Below, piece by piece: positions 31,307-38,785 of a stretch of 38,785 nt of DNA. Both the position numbers and the translations under genes were made by a program. Every line of letters starts with the position of its first letter. Within the stretch, counting starts at the first letter, position 1. Source of the stretch: Synergistaceae bacterium (GTDB lineage Bacteria > Synergistota > Synergistia > Synergistales > Aminobacteriaceae); the NCBI GenBank assembly GCA_031280635.1, contig JAITGK010000008.1, positions 1-38,785 on the forward strand, given 5' to 3'. The notes under the pieces are model-generated. The model was not told the origin of the DNA and did no database searches. It worked only from the letters and a program-made list of their open reading frames with translations.

Positions 31307-31344
31307 TAAAAAAACCTCCAAAAAATTTTAGGATGAAAACACAA

Positions 31345-31390
31345 TCAATGGTCAGAAAAGTACCGTTGACCACTAGCCGCTGATTCTAAC
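31345..31390. repeat. Possible family C palindrome remnant
   Basis: ATGGTCAGAAAAGTACCGTT followed by GACCACTAGCCGCTGATT forms a TGGTCA/TGACCA hairpin, and its right part resembles CACTAGCCGCTAACTGCTAG in the family C copy at 21191. It overlaps the last codons of the reductase gene, so the C-terminus may have been altered by it. Confidence 0.4.
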
Positions 31391-31950
31391 TCCCGCGCGA
31401 ACAGCCTTGCGCGATGGTCCTTTTCCTTGTCCAGGAAAACGGTCTCGTATCCCTGATCCCGTTCGACGAGCATCCCCGCGTACTGGAGACGGGAGTGCTT
31501 GCAGTAGCGTGTCATTCCCGTCTCCCATAGATCCGCTCCCTTTTCAGGCTGGTACCCGCAGGTCGTGATCAGGGCCAGCCGCTTTCCCTCCCAGAGCGAG
31601 GGGCCCTTCTCGTCCCCGTAGTACTTGTTCATACCATACACCAAGCGATCCAAAAGCGCCTTCATGGGAGGAGTACAATACCATGAGTAAATAGGCGTGG
31701 CCAGCACGAGGGTTTCGCAACTCAGTATCGCGTTGAAAATTTCCTGAACATCGTCTTTATGTGGGCAGCCGAAGGCCAGCCAGTCCTTCTGGCATGACCG
31801 GCACGCAACGCAAGGTTCTATGCGCTTCTCGTAAAGCCAGGCAGACTCGTACTTCGCGTCCAAAGCGTTGAGTTCGTTAAGAAACGAAGCTGTGAGAGCC
31901 GCCGTGTTGCCAAGTCTTCTGGGACTTCCCATAAGAACGTAATATTTCAT
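31345..31950 (-). CDS. Flavodoxin-fold NADPH-dependent FMN reductase-like protein
   Basis: This 201-residue protein has the flavodoxin-like start YYVLMGSPRRLGNTAALTA at 3-21. A cysteine-containing segment, EPCVACRSCQKD at about 45-56 then GCPHKDDVQEIF, is typical of iron-sulfur flavoprotein-type reductases. LATPIYSWYCTPPMKALLDR near 83-102 is the second FMN-contacting region. It probably transfers electrons from NAD(P)H via FMN; whether the cysteines hold a cluster is unclear. It precedes the cyclodeaminase gene. Its last residues (SGQRYFSDH) fall in a possible repeat remnant. Confidence 0.85.
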   Translation of the reverse strand: MKYYVLMGSPRRLGNTAALTASFLNELNALDAKYESAWLYEKRIEPCVACRSCQKDWLAFGCPHKDDVQEIFNAILSCETLVLATPIYSWYCTPPMKALLDRLVYGMNKYYGDEKGPSLWEGKRLALITTCGYQPEKGADLWETGMTRYCKHSRLQYAGMLVERDQGYETVFLDKEKDHRARLFARELESAASGQRYFSDH

Positions 31951-32074
31951 GATTCAACTCCAATAGAACAAAAATCTTGGGACTCTGTTCTCTCAAAAAA
32001 ACACAAAAAAATCGCGAAAGGAAAAGAGAGGGACCGCCTTCAACAGGAGGGCCCGGCGGCGAAGTCGTTATGGG

Positions 32075-32797
32075 TCAAGAGGTCCGCCCTTTGCCGAGGT
32101 AGGCTGACTTGATTTCGGGGTCAGCGAGGAACTCTTTCGAAGGGCCTTCTTTCAGGAGGCGCCCCGTCCGCAAGACGTAGGTACGGTGAGACAGCAAAAG
32201 GGCTTGTCGGGCGTTCTGCTCCACCAACAGAATGCTGACGCCCTCCTCGTTGATACGGCGCAGCTCGTTGAAGATATCACGGATGACGATGGGGGCCAGA
32301 CCCAACGAGGGCTCGTCCAAAAGCAGCACCCGCGGCCGGGCCATTAAAGCGCGACCTATGGCCAGCATCTGCTGTTCTCCCCCGGAAAGCGTTCCCGCAA
32401 GCTGACGGGCGCGTTCTTTCAGACGCGGGAAGAGGGAGAAAACCCACTCCATGTCCTTCTCCACGCTACCCTGCCCCGCTCTGGAGAAGGCCCCAATTTG
32501 CAGGTTTTCCAACACCGTCAGGGGCGCGAACACCTTGCGACCCTCAGGCGCTAGCGACAGTCCGCTTCGAACAGCTTCAAAGCTTTTGTTTGGAAGTCTC
32601 TTTCCGTCCAGAAACGCCTCACCGCGGTCGCGCGCCACCAGGCCTATGACCGCGTTCATGAACGTGGACTTCCCAGCGCCGTTGGAGCCGATGACGGAGA
32701 CGATCTCCCGCTCGTCCAACAAGAGCGAGAAACCCTGAAGCGCCTTGATAGCCCCATAGCTGACATAAAAGTCTCTGACCTCCAGCAGCGCGCTCAT
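32075..32797 (-). CDS. livF: Branched-chain amino-acid ABC transporter ATPase LivF
   Basis: This 240-residue ABC ATPase has Walker A GSNGAGKST near 37-45, the signature LSGGEQQMLAIGRALMARP near 138-156, and Walker B VLLLDEPSLGLAP near 158-170. QNARQALLLSHRTYVLRTG matches the LivF C-terminal region. It hydrolyses ATP to drive import of branched-chain or related amino acids at the inner membrane. Its ATG overlaps the livG stop by four bases; it is last in livHMGF. Confidence 0.94.
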   Translation of the reverse strand: MSALLEVRDFYVSYGAIKALQGFSLLLDEREIVSVIGSNGAGKSTFMNAVIGLVARDRGEAFLDGKRLPNKSFEAVRSGLSLAPEGRKVFAPLTVLENLQIGAFSRAGQGSVEKDMEWVFSLFPRLKERARQLAGTLSGGEQQMLAIGRALMARPRVLLLDEPSLGLAPIVIRDIFNELRRINEEGVSILLVEQNARQALLLSHRTYVLRTGRLLKEGPSKEFLADPEIKSAYLGKGRTS

Positions 32798-33639
32798 GCC
32801 TCCGCCCCCTCGTCGCCCAGGTAGGCGCTCAGAACCCCCCGATCGCTTCGTATCTCCTCGGGATTCCCCTCCGCGATCCTAGCGCCGAAGTTCATGCAGA
32901 TGATGTGAGGGCATATCTCCATAATCATGTCCATGTGATGCTCAATAACCAGCGTCGTCAGCTTAAAGTCGTGGTGTACGCCGGTGATGAGATCGTTCAA
33001 GGCGAACACCTCCTCAGGGTTCATCCCCGCCGCGGGTTCGTCCAGCAGCAAGAGCTTTGGGTCCAACGCCAGGGCCCGCGCGATTTCCAGCCGCCTTTGC
33101 ATTCCATAAGGCAGGGTTCCCGCCGCTTGGCGCGCGCGGTCTGCCAGTCCCACTCGATCCAAGAACTCCATGCTTTTGGCGCGGATGTGCTTTTCCCTCG
33201 CTGCCCACCGCCCCATGTGCGACAGTACCTCAATGAAACTATAATGATAGTCGGGGTCAGGGCGGTAGCTTGGCGACAGAAACCCCGTCAGTTTCTCGTG
33301 GAAAGAGTAACGGTAGCGGTTCTGTGTCGCGGTCATTACATTTTCCAGCGCTGACAAGCGACCGAAAAGGCGCAGGTTTTGGAACGTGCGAGCGATCCCC
33401 AGCCGGTTGACCTGATAGGCCTTTAAAGGCGTTATGTCCTGTTCTCGGAACCAAATACTGCCTGCCGTGGGACTGTAGACGCCTGACACCACGTTGAACA
33501 CCGTCGTCTTTCCCGCGCCATTGGGTCCAATGATGCCCGCCAGCTCTCCCTCCATGATAGAAAAGCTCATGTCTCGAATGGCCTGGACGCCCCCGAAGAA
33601 CATGTTCACCCTGTCGAGTTCCAGTAGGACACGAGTCAT
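32794..33639 (-). CDS. livG: Branched-chain amino-acid ABC transporter ATPase LivG
   Basis: This 281-residue ABC ATPase has Walker A GPNGAGKTT near 38-46, the LivG-type GIARTFQNLRLF near 84-95 and Walker B LLLLDEPAAGMNPEE near 183-197. A less canonical signature loop, TLPYGMQRRLEIARAL, is normal for LivG. The insert of about 25 residues after LRLF is common in the family. The start at 33639 overlaps the livM stop; a much longer open frame upstream is a shadow of livM. Confidence 0.94.
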   Translation of the reverse strand: MTRVLLELDRVNMFFGGVQAIRDMSFSIMEGELAGIIGPNGAGKTTVFNVVSGVYSPTAGSIWFREQDITPLKAYQVNRLGIARTFQNLRLFGRLSALENVMTATQNRYRYSFHEKLTGFLSPSYRPDPDYHYSFIEVLSHMGRWAAREKHIRAKSMEFLDRVGLADRARQAAGTLPYGMQRRLEIARALALDPKLLLLDEPAAGMNPEEVFALNDLITGVHHDFKLTTLVIEHHMDMIMEICPHIICMNFGARIAEGNPEEIRSDRGVLSAYLGDEGAEA

Positions 33640-34658
33640 CTTGCTCCCTCCTTTTTGGAGCTGGGCCGACTGGGGGCAAACCAGGAGAAGACCTTCGCGG
33701 CGAGAGACCAAAGTCCCTGCAAGCCCTCCGGGAGCAATACCATGACTCCCACCAGAAGCAAGCCATACAGGAGCATCCGATATTGCGAGAGGTTTGTCAG
33801 AAAGTCCACGAGCGCCTCCGTCCACTTCGGGGAAATGAACGAGGGGATGTAGGGCACGATGCCGCTGGCGTTGCGAAAAAGCTCCATCGCCAAGGTGATG
33901 ATAGCGGCGCCTAGGAGTGTCCCGCTCATGGAGCCCAGTCCGCCGAACACCACCACCGCCGTCAGCTCCGTGGACTTCATCATGTCGAACATGGAGGGCT
34001 GGATGAAGGTCATGTACCCCGCCAACAGCGCGCCCGATATGCCGCAGTAGAAGGCGGAGATCAGGAGGGCCTTCATGCGGGAGGCGGTGGTGTTGAAACC
34101 CATCAGGGAGGCGGCGACGGGATCGTCGCGAGAGGCCTTTAGCTCCCGTCCTAAGCGACTTCCTATCAAGTTGAACATGGCGATCCCCAGCGCCGTAAAG
34201 AGCGCCGCGGCCACGCCGCGGCCCGTGTAGGAGGCTATGCCGGGGAAACCACGGGCGCCCTTGGTCAACGACTGCCAGTTTTCCAATATCAGGCGAATCG
34301 CCTCCCCCAGGCCGATAGAGGCGATGGCGTAGTAGTCCCCCGTCAGGCGCAGGGTGGGCATGCCGATCAGCCATGCCACGACCACGGCAATGGACCCGCC
34401 CGTCGCGATGGAGGGGAACCAGTGGATGCCCCAGCGGGCGGTCATTATCGCCGCCGTGTAGGCGCCCAACGCCATGTAGGCCGCGTGCCCCAGGGTAAAA
34501 ATGCCCGTGAAGCCTGTCAGGATCGACACTCCCATGGCGGCTACGCAGTTGATGCAGAGCAGGACAACGATCCCTTCTTGGTAGCCGCTGAGGGGCAGGA
34601 AGGCCAAAAACAGGCCCAGCAGCACGAAGGCCGCGTTGCTCAAAAGGCTTTTTCTCAC
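33636..34658 (-). CDS. livM: Branched-chain amino-acid ABC transporter permease LivM
   Basis: This 340-residue permease has about nine to ten helices. Family landmarks are GFTGIFTLGHAAYMALGAYT near 49-68, LRLTGDYYAIASIGLGEAIR near 103-122, and VVVFGGLGSMSGTLLGAAII near 237-256. It pairs with LivH to form the membrane channel. It is coupled to livG by overlap and follows livH after 24 bases. Confidence 0.94.
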   Translation of the reverse strand: MRKSLLSNAAFVLLGLFLAFLPLSGYQEGIVVLLCINCVAAMGVSILTGFTGIFTLGHAAYMALGAYTAAIMTARWGIHWFPSIATGGSIAVVVAWLIGMPTLRLTGDYYAIASIGLGEAIRLILENWQSLTKGARGFPGIASYTGRGVAAALFTALGIAMFNLIGSRLGRELKASRDDPVAASLMGFNTTASRMKALLISAFYCGISGALLAGYMTFIQPSMFDMMKSTELTAVVVFGGLGSMSGTLLGAAIITLAMELFRNASGIVPYIPSFISPKWTEALVDFLTNLSQYRMLLYGLLLVGVMVLLPEGLQGLWSLAAKVFSWFAPSRPSSKKEGAR

Positions 34659-34682
34659 TCCGTCCCCCTCCTAAAGTTTTGC

Positions 34683-35633
34683 CTAAATTTTGTCACTGAC
34701 AGGCTTGCCAAAAAAGCCGGCGGGTTTCACCAGGAGCATGAGCACCAGCAGGGAGTAAACCACCAAGTCGCGCATCTGGCTGCTGATGTAGCCGGTGGTG
34801 AGCATTTCGGCCAGTCCCAGGATAAGGCTGCCCACAATGGCGCCCGGCAAACTGCCCAGTCCCCCGAGGACGGCAGCCACGAAGGCCTTGGTGGTGATGC
34901 CTCCCATTTGAGGGTAGAGCGTGTAGCGGTAGGAGAGGAATATTCCCCCCACGGCGGCCAAGAGCCCAGCCACGAAAAAGACGATGGCGATCAACAAGGA
35001 CACGTTGACCCCCATCAGGCCCGCGGTGCGCAGGTCACAGGCCGCCGCGCGTATGGCCAGCCCCCACCGGGTCCGGGTCAGGAAAAACTGGAGACCCCCC
35101 AGGAACATCACCGCGCAGGTCAGCGACAGAACATCGGAGGAGCTTACTGTAACGCCCCAGCCTAGGTTGTAGAGGCCAGAGGGGAACATGCTCTGAGGCA
35201 GGGCCCGGAAGCGTCCTCCCACGGCAATGACGAAGATGTTTTCGATGATGATGCTCACGCCCATGGAGGCTATCAAGAGGTAAAGGGTCATAGAGGTGCG
35301 CTCCCGTATGGGTTTGTAGGCTAGGCGCTCTGTCAGGGCGGCGACGATGCCCGCGCCGCCTAGGGCGCCCAAGCCAGCGAGCCAGATGCTGCCCGCCGGC
35401 ACGGTGAGAAGGTGATAAGAAAAGACGTTTAGCTCAAAACCGGTGAACAGGCCGTAACAGATATAGCCGCCCACCACCAGGAAGCCGCCGTGGGCAAAGT
35501 TGGAGAACGAAAGAATAGAGTAGACCAGTGAGTAGCCCACCGCGATCAGCGCGTAGACCGAACCCAGCGAGAGACCGTTGACCACCTGCTGAAACAGCGT
35601 GGAAAATTCGGCGAACTGCGCGGCATTGTTCAA
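34683..35633 (-). CDS. livH: Branched-chain amino-acid ABC transporter permease LivH
   Basis: This 316-residue permease has about eight helices, with NGLSLGSVYALIAVGYSLVY near 19-38, SFSNFAHGGFLVVGGY near 42-57 and AAVLGGLGSLPGAIVGSLIL near 254-273, all typical of LivH. It heads livHMGF. A promoter-like sequence lies about 100 bases upstream. No gene for a periplasmic binding protein is present in this cluster, so the substrate receptor must be encoded elsewhere. Confidence 0.94.
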   Translation of the reverse strand: MNNAAQFAEFSTLFQQVVNGLSLGSVYALIAVGYSLVYSILSFSNFAHGGFLVVGGYICYGLFTGFELNVFSYHLLTVPAGSIWLAGLGALGGAGIVAALTERLAYKPIRERTSMTLYLLIASMGVSIIIENIFVIAVGGRFRALPQSMFPSGLYNLGWGVTVSSSDVLSLTCAVMFLGGLQFFLTRTRWGLAIRAAACDLRTAGLMGVNVSLLIAIVFFVAGLLAAVGGIFLSYRYTLYPQMGGITTKAFVAAVLGGLGSLPGAIVGSLILGLAEMLTTGYISSQMRDLVVYSLLVLMLLVKPAGFFGKPVSDKI

Positions 35634-35724
35634 AAGACATCATTCCTTCCCGACCCGCGACCTCGAAAAAAGAAAAACAATAAAGAAAAATAAGAGACGC
35701 TGACGTTCAAAAATCAACCGCCAC

Positions 35725-35755
35725 ATTATACTATCAATCCAGCGTGGAAAATCAA
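35725..35755 (-). promoter_or_regulatory. Putative promoter of livHMGF
   Basis: On the minus strand TTGATT (35755-35750) and a perfect TATAAT (35730-35725) are separated by 19 bases. The -10 is exact, the spacing slightly long. It lies about 92 bases upstream of the livH start. Confidence 0.5.
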
Positions 35756-35784
35756 CAATATCCTTCAGACTTTTAGGGTTTTTC

Positions 35785-35804
35785 GGTGAGCGTGAACTCT
35801 CACC
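35785..35804 (-). other. Short hairpin between the CNNM gene and liv operon
   Basis: GGTGAG and CTCACC flank an 8-base loop, 11 bases after the CNNM-protein stop. No T-tract follows on either strand, so a factor-independent terminator cannot be claimed; it could stabilise the transcript end. Confidence 0.4.
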
Positions 35805-35815
35805 AACGTCAGCGA

Positions 35816-37132
35816 CTATTGGCTGGGAACGCTTATATCCTGATCGGGCAGTTTGGTGACAAGGATTTGGTCGATTTTGTAGTTGTCGATGTCCATCACC
35901 TCGAACCTGTAACCGCCGAACGTCACCATGTCCGTCCGGTGTGGGATCCGCCTCAACATGTAGGTCATGAACCCGCCAATGGTCTCGTAACTCTCCGCGC
36001 CTGGAAAGTCGTCGAGTTTGAAGACGTTCATCACATCGTCAATGGGCGTCGCCCCATCTACCAGCCAGGAACGCTCGTCCCGCTTCATGATCAGCTCTTC
36101 CTGCCCCAGCGGGTTCCCCATGAGCATCGCCATGATGTCCTTCAGCGAGATAATCCCTACCACCAGCGCGTACTCGTTCAGCACCACCGCCAGGTCTTCC
36201 CCACGACCCTTGAACTGATCCATGGCCTCCGCCAGCGTAAGCGTGTCGGGAAGGATCAGCGGCGCGCGTACCTGAGCGGCCTTCCTCAACTCCAGCAGCT
36301 CTAAACTGAGCCCCTTTAGAACGCGCTCCAGAAGCTCTTTTGAGTCCACGTAGCCCACTACGTGATCAATGTCGCCCTGGCAAACCAGATAGGTGGTGTG
36401 GGGGTGTTCCGACACCTTCTCGCGGATGCTCTCCTCGCTCTCGTGGAGGTCAAAGTAAACCACGTTCTCGCGCATGGTCATGGCCGAGGGCACGGTGCGG
36501 GAATCCAACTCGAACACGTTGCCGATCAGCTCTTTCTCTTGGTCGCGCAGAACTCCGGCCAGCGCCCCCGCCTCCATCACCGCGTACAGGTCGTCCGGCG
36601 TGATGTCGTCCTTCCGCTTTTCGGGAACCTTTAAGAGTCGGAATATAACGTTTGCCACGGCGTTGAAAGCCCGGCTCAGAGGGCTTAGGGCGAAGATGAT
36701 TTTTTTCATGGGGCTGACCGTCCACAGGGCCGTGGCCTCCGGCGAGACCATGGCGGCGCGCTTGGGCATCACGTCCGCGAACAGCACGAACGCGAACGTC
36801 ACCAGAAAAAACGAGCCCACGGACGCAACGCTGTCCGCGAAGGAGCGCGATACTATATCCGGAATGGCGGCGGCGATGGAGGGCGAGATGAAGGCGTCCC
36901 CCACAACGCCCGCTAGGATGGCCACAGCGTTCAAGCCAATCTGTACCGTGGTGAAGAACATCCCTGGCTGCTCCTGAAAAGCCAAAATCTGAGTGGCGCT
37001 GACCCTTCCCTCACCCAGCAGTACCCGAAGTTTTGTCCGGCGCGAGGCCGCGAGGGAAATCTCGGACATCGAAAAAAAAGCGCTGATCGCCGCTAGCAGC
37101 ATGATGATGAAAATCCCGCTTAACATGGGCAA
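35816..37132 (-). CDS. CNNM/CBS-domain membrane protein (CorC/HlyC family)
   Basis: This 438-residue protein has an N-terminal DUF21 (CNNM) membrane domain, about residues 1-190, beginning IFIIMLLAAISAFFSMSEIS. A CBS pair follows at about 210-330, including TYLVCQGDIDHVVGYVDSKE and YALVVGIISLKDIMAMLMG. A CorC/HlyC C-terminal domain runs from about 345 (RSWLVDGATPIDDV and GGFMTYMLRRIPHRTD). Family members are linked to Mg2+/Co2+ efflux or homeostasis; the older hemolysin label is not informative. It is a single gene divergent from the cupin gene. Confidence 0.92.
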   Translation of the reverse strand: MPMLSGIFIIMLLAAISAFFSMSEISLAASRRTKLRVLLGEGRVSATQILAFQEQPGMFFTTVQIGLNAVAILAGVVGDAFISPSIAAAIPDIVSRSFADSVASVGSFFLVTFAFVLFADVMPKRAAMVSPEATALWTVSPMKKIIFALSPLSRAFNAVANVIFRLLKVPEKRKDDITPDDLYAVMEAGALAGVLRDQEKELIGNVFELDSRTVPSAMTMRENVVYFDLHESEESIREKVSEHPHTTYLVCQGDIDHVVGYVDSKELLERVLKGLSLELLELRKAAQVRAPLILPDTLTLAEAMDQFKGRGEDLAVVLNEYALVVGIISLKDIMAMLMGNPLGQEELIMKRDERSWLVDGATPIDDVMNVFKLDDFPGAESYETIGGFMTYMLRRIPHRTDMVTFGGYRFEVMDIDNYKIDQILVTKLPDQDISVPSQ

Positions 37133-37182
37133 ATCTCCCCCTTTACCTCAGTTTACCACAGTGGGCTCCCCAAAACAGAATA

Positions 37183-37211
37183 TTACATCTGCGAAAAAAG
37201 AGGGTTATAAT
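37183..37211 (+). promoter_or_regulatory. Putative promoter of the cupin gene
   Basis: TTACAT (37183-37188) and TATAAT (37206-37211) are separated by exactly 17 bases, 34 bases before the cupin start codon. It resembles a sigma-70 promoter. Confidence 0.6.
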
Positions 37212-37245
37212 TTTGGAAAAACTTTTCCCGGAAAGGACGAGGACT

Positions 37246-37593
37246 TTGAAGGTATACGCGAGCGCTGAGATAGCGAAATTCGACGAGAGACCCGGCATGG
37301 TGGGGGTATTTGCCCACGGAGAGGGGGTTTCCCTCACGCACTGGGTTTTCAAGAAAGACGCCGTGTTACCCCTCCACAGCCACAGGCACGAGCAGATCAC
37401 CTATGTAGTCAGCGGAAAAATCCGCTTCGAGACGGGCGACGGGAACACGACAACAGTCCTGGCGGGAACCTTTATCGTGTTCGCCCCGAACGAGCCCCAC
37501 GGAGGGGCGGCGATGGAGGACTCCGTCGCCCTAGACGCCTTCAGTCCCGCCAGGGAGGACTTTAAGGCCCAGATGGGCTGGGTGTCGAAATAG
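37246..37593 (+). CDS. Cupin-domain protein
   Basis: This 115-residue single-domain cupin has motif 1 PLHSHRHEQITYVVSGKI near 42-59, with metal ligands H-x-H and E, and motif 2 FIVFAPNEPHGGAA near 75-88. Such small cupins bind a divalent metal, and roles range from isomerase to ligand sensor; none can be assigned. I take the TTG at 37246 as start, because AGGACGAGG precedes it and the N-terminus (KVYASAEIAKFDERPGM) matches small cupins; a TTG at 37213 lies in the promoter. Confidence 0.85.
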   Translation: MKVYASAEIAKFDERPGMVGVFAHGEGVSLTHWVFKKDAVLPLHSHRHEQITYVVSGKIRFETGDGNTTTVLAGTFIVFAPNEPHGGAAMEDSVALDAFSPAREDFKAQMGWVSK

Positions 37594-37631
37594 CGCCGAG
37601 GCGCCTTGTAAGCCAGAGGCGCTCATCAAGC

Positions 37632-37737
37632 TAGATAGTGTCGTCACAAGATGCCAGCCCAAATATTACTCTCCCAACTCTGTTGTATTTTATTGAGAGA
37701 TAATATCATAATAATTATATCGTGACGACACTATCTA
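37632..37737. mobile_element. MITE-like element with perfect 16-bp inverted repeats
   Basis: TAGATAGTGTCGTCAC (37632-37647) and its exact reverse complement GTGACGACACTATCTA (37722-37737) bound 106 AT-rich bases with no coding potential. The TA at each outer edge may be a duplicated target. This is the form of a non-autonomous derivative of a DDE transposon such as the IS5 group; the parent is not in the window. Confidence 0.75.
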
Positions 37738-37796
37738 AGATAATTATTTCGCGATGTGATGACAAAGTCAATGCAATGTGCCTTATGCAGTATGCT

Positions 37797-38021
37797 TTAT
37801 ATGTCCGGCCATACCTCAGATAGCGGAACACATTCGGATACGGGCGTGTCGATCCCCTCTTTAATTGAGCGCATCATGCCAGGGATTGCGTTGAGATACG
37901 TCGAGTCGTCGATCTCAAGAACATCACGGTATTTTTGAAACAAAATAAAATCCCTGACGGCGTAAAGCGCCTCTTCTGGCAAAGCGTCGATCTTATCTTT
38001 CACTGATTCGCGAATCGTCAT
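37797..38021 (-). CDS. Antitoxin-like small protein
   Basis: This 74-residue acidic protein begins MTIRESVKDKIDALPEEALY, has a helical middle (AVRDFILFQKYRDV), and ends SIKEGIDTPVSECVPLSEVW followed by PDI. The EG-x-x-TP-x-SEC-x-PL-x-EVW pattern is typical of antitoxins that pair with RelE-type toxins. No toxin gene follows; the expected place holds about 60 non-coding bases and then the MITE-like element. It lies 21 bases after the HsdS gene and may be transcribed with it. The ribosome site is weak. Confidence 0.65.
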   Translation of the reverse strand: MTIRESVKDKIDALPEEALYAVRDFILFQKYRDVLEIDDSTYLNAIPGMMRSIKEGIDTPVSECVPLSEVWPDI

Positions 38022-38042
38022 ATTTCATCATACTTTCGGTTT

Positions 38043-38785
38043 TTATCCAAGACGTTCTTTGAGTAAAGCCCTATACGCCGCGTCCAATTCATCAAGGGCG
38101 CGAGCAAGTTCAAATTTTGATTTGTCGGCGGCTTCGGCGAACTGGGCGAAGCGGTTTTGGAGCGATAAAGGCGGTAGGTATATCGGCAATGCTGCCACTT
38201 GGCTCATGCTTATTCGAGCGCGTGTCTGTCCGTGGATACTGCCACCAGCCAATGCTAATGTCGCGGGCTGATTGATGTGCTCACAAACAAAGCGCGGGTG
38301 AACTTTATTGCTATCCGGTACAAACTGTACGCAATCAGCCTTATTTATAGCCATTTCTACGTATTCAGGTAGCATACAGGCGCGTAGGTTTGGCTCGCCA
38401 AGCGTCCCAATCAGCACATCTCCTGGCATACAAGTGTACTTCCTTAGTGTTTCGTAATGCTCTTGAGAGATATAGGCTTTATCGCTGTTCAAAAACTCTG
38501 AAACGCCTATATTCTGGAGCCGTACAACCCTAACGCCACTTTCAGCATAATGCTCAGACTTTAGGTTCGAGCCAAAAGGCCCATCGCTCATACGACACGA
38601 GGCTTCGCGCATTGTTGCCTGCTGCCACTTCTTCTCGTTCGTCACCGGATCCCCGAACATCTCGATAAATCGGGACTTCACCAACTCATCGGTCAGTTTT
38701 AACAGCTTTTTATAGGCTTGCTTCGCGGCGTCAAACGCCCACAAAACCTCGGCTAGACGGCGTTGCTCGTCGATTAGCGGTAAAT
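38043..38785 (-). CDS. hsdS: Type I restriction-modification specificity subunit HsdS, 5' end outside window
   Basis: The frame is open to the window edge: it reads LPLIDEQRRLAEVLWAFDAA before the first internal ATG at 38744. The visible part is the central conserved helical spacer (VLWAFDAAKQAYKKLLKLTD, then LVKSRFIEMFGDP), the second target-recognition domain (DGPFGSNLKSEHYAESGVRV to PIYLPPLSLQNRFAQFAE), and the C-terminal repeat of the spacer (FELARALDELDAAYRALLKE). HsdS sets the DNA sequence recognised by the HsdM/HsdR complex. The first recognition domain and any hsdM or hsdR lie beyond the window. Confidence 0.92.
   Translation of the reverse strand, partial: LPLIDEQRRLAEVLWAFDAAKQAYKKLLKLTDELVKSRFIEMFGDPVTNEKKWQQATMREASCRMSDGPFGSNLKSEHYAESGVRVVRLQNIGVSEFLNSDKAYISQEHYETLRKYTCMPGDVLIGTLGEPNLRACMLPEYVEMAINKADCVQFVPDSNKVHPRFVCEHINQPATLALAGGSIHGQTRARISMSQVAALPIYLPPLSLQNRFAQFAEAADKSKFELARALDELDAAYRALLKERLG

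Noticed and set aside
31990-32060. Possible terminator after livF
   Set aside because: CCGCC/GGCGG pairing and T-runs exist, but the T-runs are more than 20 bases from the stem, so it does not meet the form of an intrinsic terminator.
33640-34374. N-terminal extension of LivG to 34374
   Set aside because: It is a shadow frame of livM. LivG starts at 33639 with an ATGA overlap and a correct family N-terminus.
1-38785. tRNA or rRNA genes
   Set aside because: No T-loop/acceptor pattern or rRNA-like stretch was recognised by eye on either strand; a tRNA scan would be needed to exclude them fully.

Overview
The window reads as chromosomal DNA from a Gram-negative, flagellated, rod-shaped anaerobe. 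The strongest hints point to the Synergistota: the joined mreBCD-mrdA-minCDE-rodA-ecfT-truA-mreB-flgFG order, MinCDE next to the elongasome, and a liv-type amino-acid importer. This placement is inference from gene content and order; no rRNA gene is present to confirm it. Most genes run on the minus strand in tightly packed operons with many 4-base ATGA overlaps.

Layout from left to right. 1-1229: 3'-truncated sodium:solute symporter and its small DUF997-type partner. 1263-2043: a gene-free mosaic of nested dispersed repeats, then a serine recombinase (2050-2655) that faces the end of a flagellar operon. 2677-8071 (minus): ecfT, truA, a second mreB, flgF, flgG, flgA. 8203-15689 (minus): mreB, mreC, mreD, mrdA, minC, minD, minE, rodA, which is an almost complete cell-shape and division-site locus. 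15930-21071 (minus): recJ, rel, dtd and an MBL-fold hydrolase. 21265-23026 (minus): a small unknown protein, an ArsA/Get3-like ATPase and tadA. 23412-25621: a SurA/PpiD-like membrane-anchored protein, a frameshifted gene remnant and a dead IS630-family element. 25689-28569 (minus): hgcA, hgcB, trmB, rsmD. 28733-31950 (minus): a flavodoxin-fold reductase, a cyclodeaminase-family protein, acpS, a small membrane protein, tsaE, tsaB. 32075-35633 (minus): livH, livM, livG, livF. 35816-37132: a CNNM/CBS protein. 37246-37593: a cupin. 37632-37737: a small MITE-like element. 37797-38785: an antitoxin-like gene and the 3' part of a type I restriction specificity gene.

The most notable content is hgcAB, the corrinoid protein and dicluster ferredoxin needed for microbial mercury methylation. 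Both diagnostic signatures are visible: the NVWCAAGK cap helix in HgcA, and two 4Fe-4S motifs plus a C-terminal Cys-Cys pair in HgcB. The pair predicts that this organism can make methylmercury.

The second theme is a set of dispersed repeats. Families A and B (about 90-100 bp) share both ends but have different interiors. They sit between genes throughout the window, in one case nested, and in places supply the stop codon of the adjacent gene. A third family (C) is palindromic. A further regulatory oddity is a strong intrinsic terminator encoded inside the signal-peptide codons of flgA.
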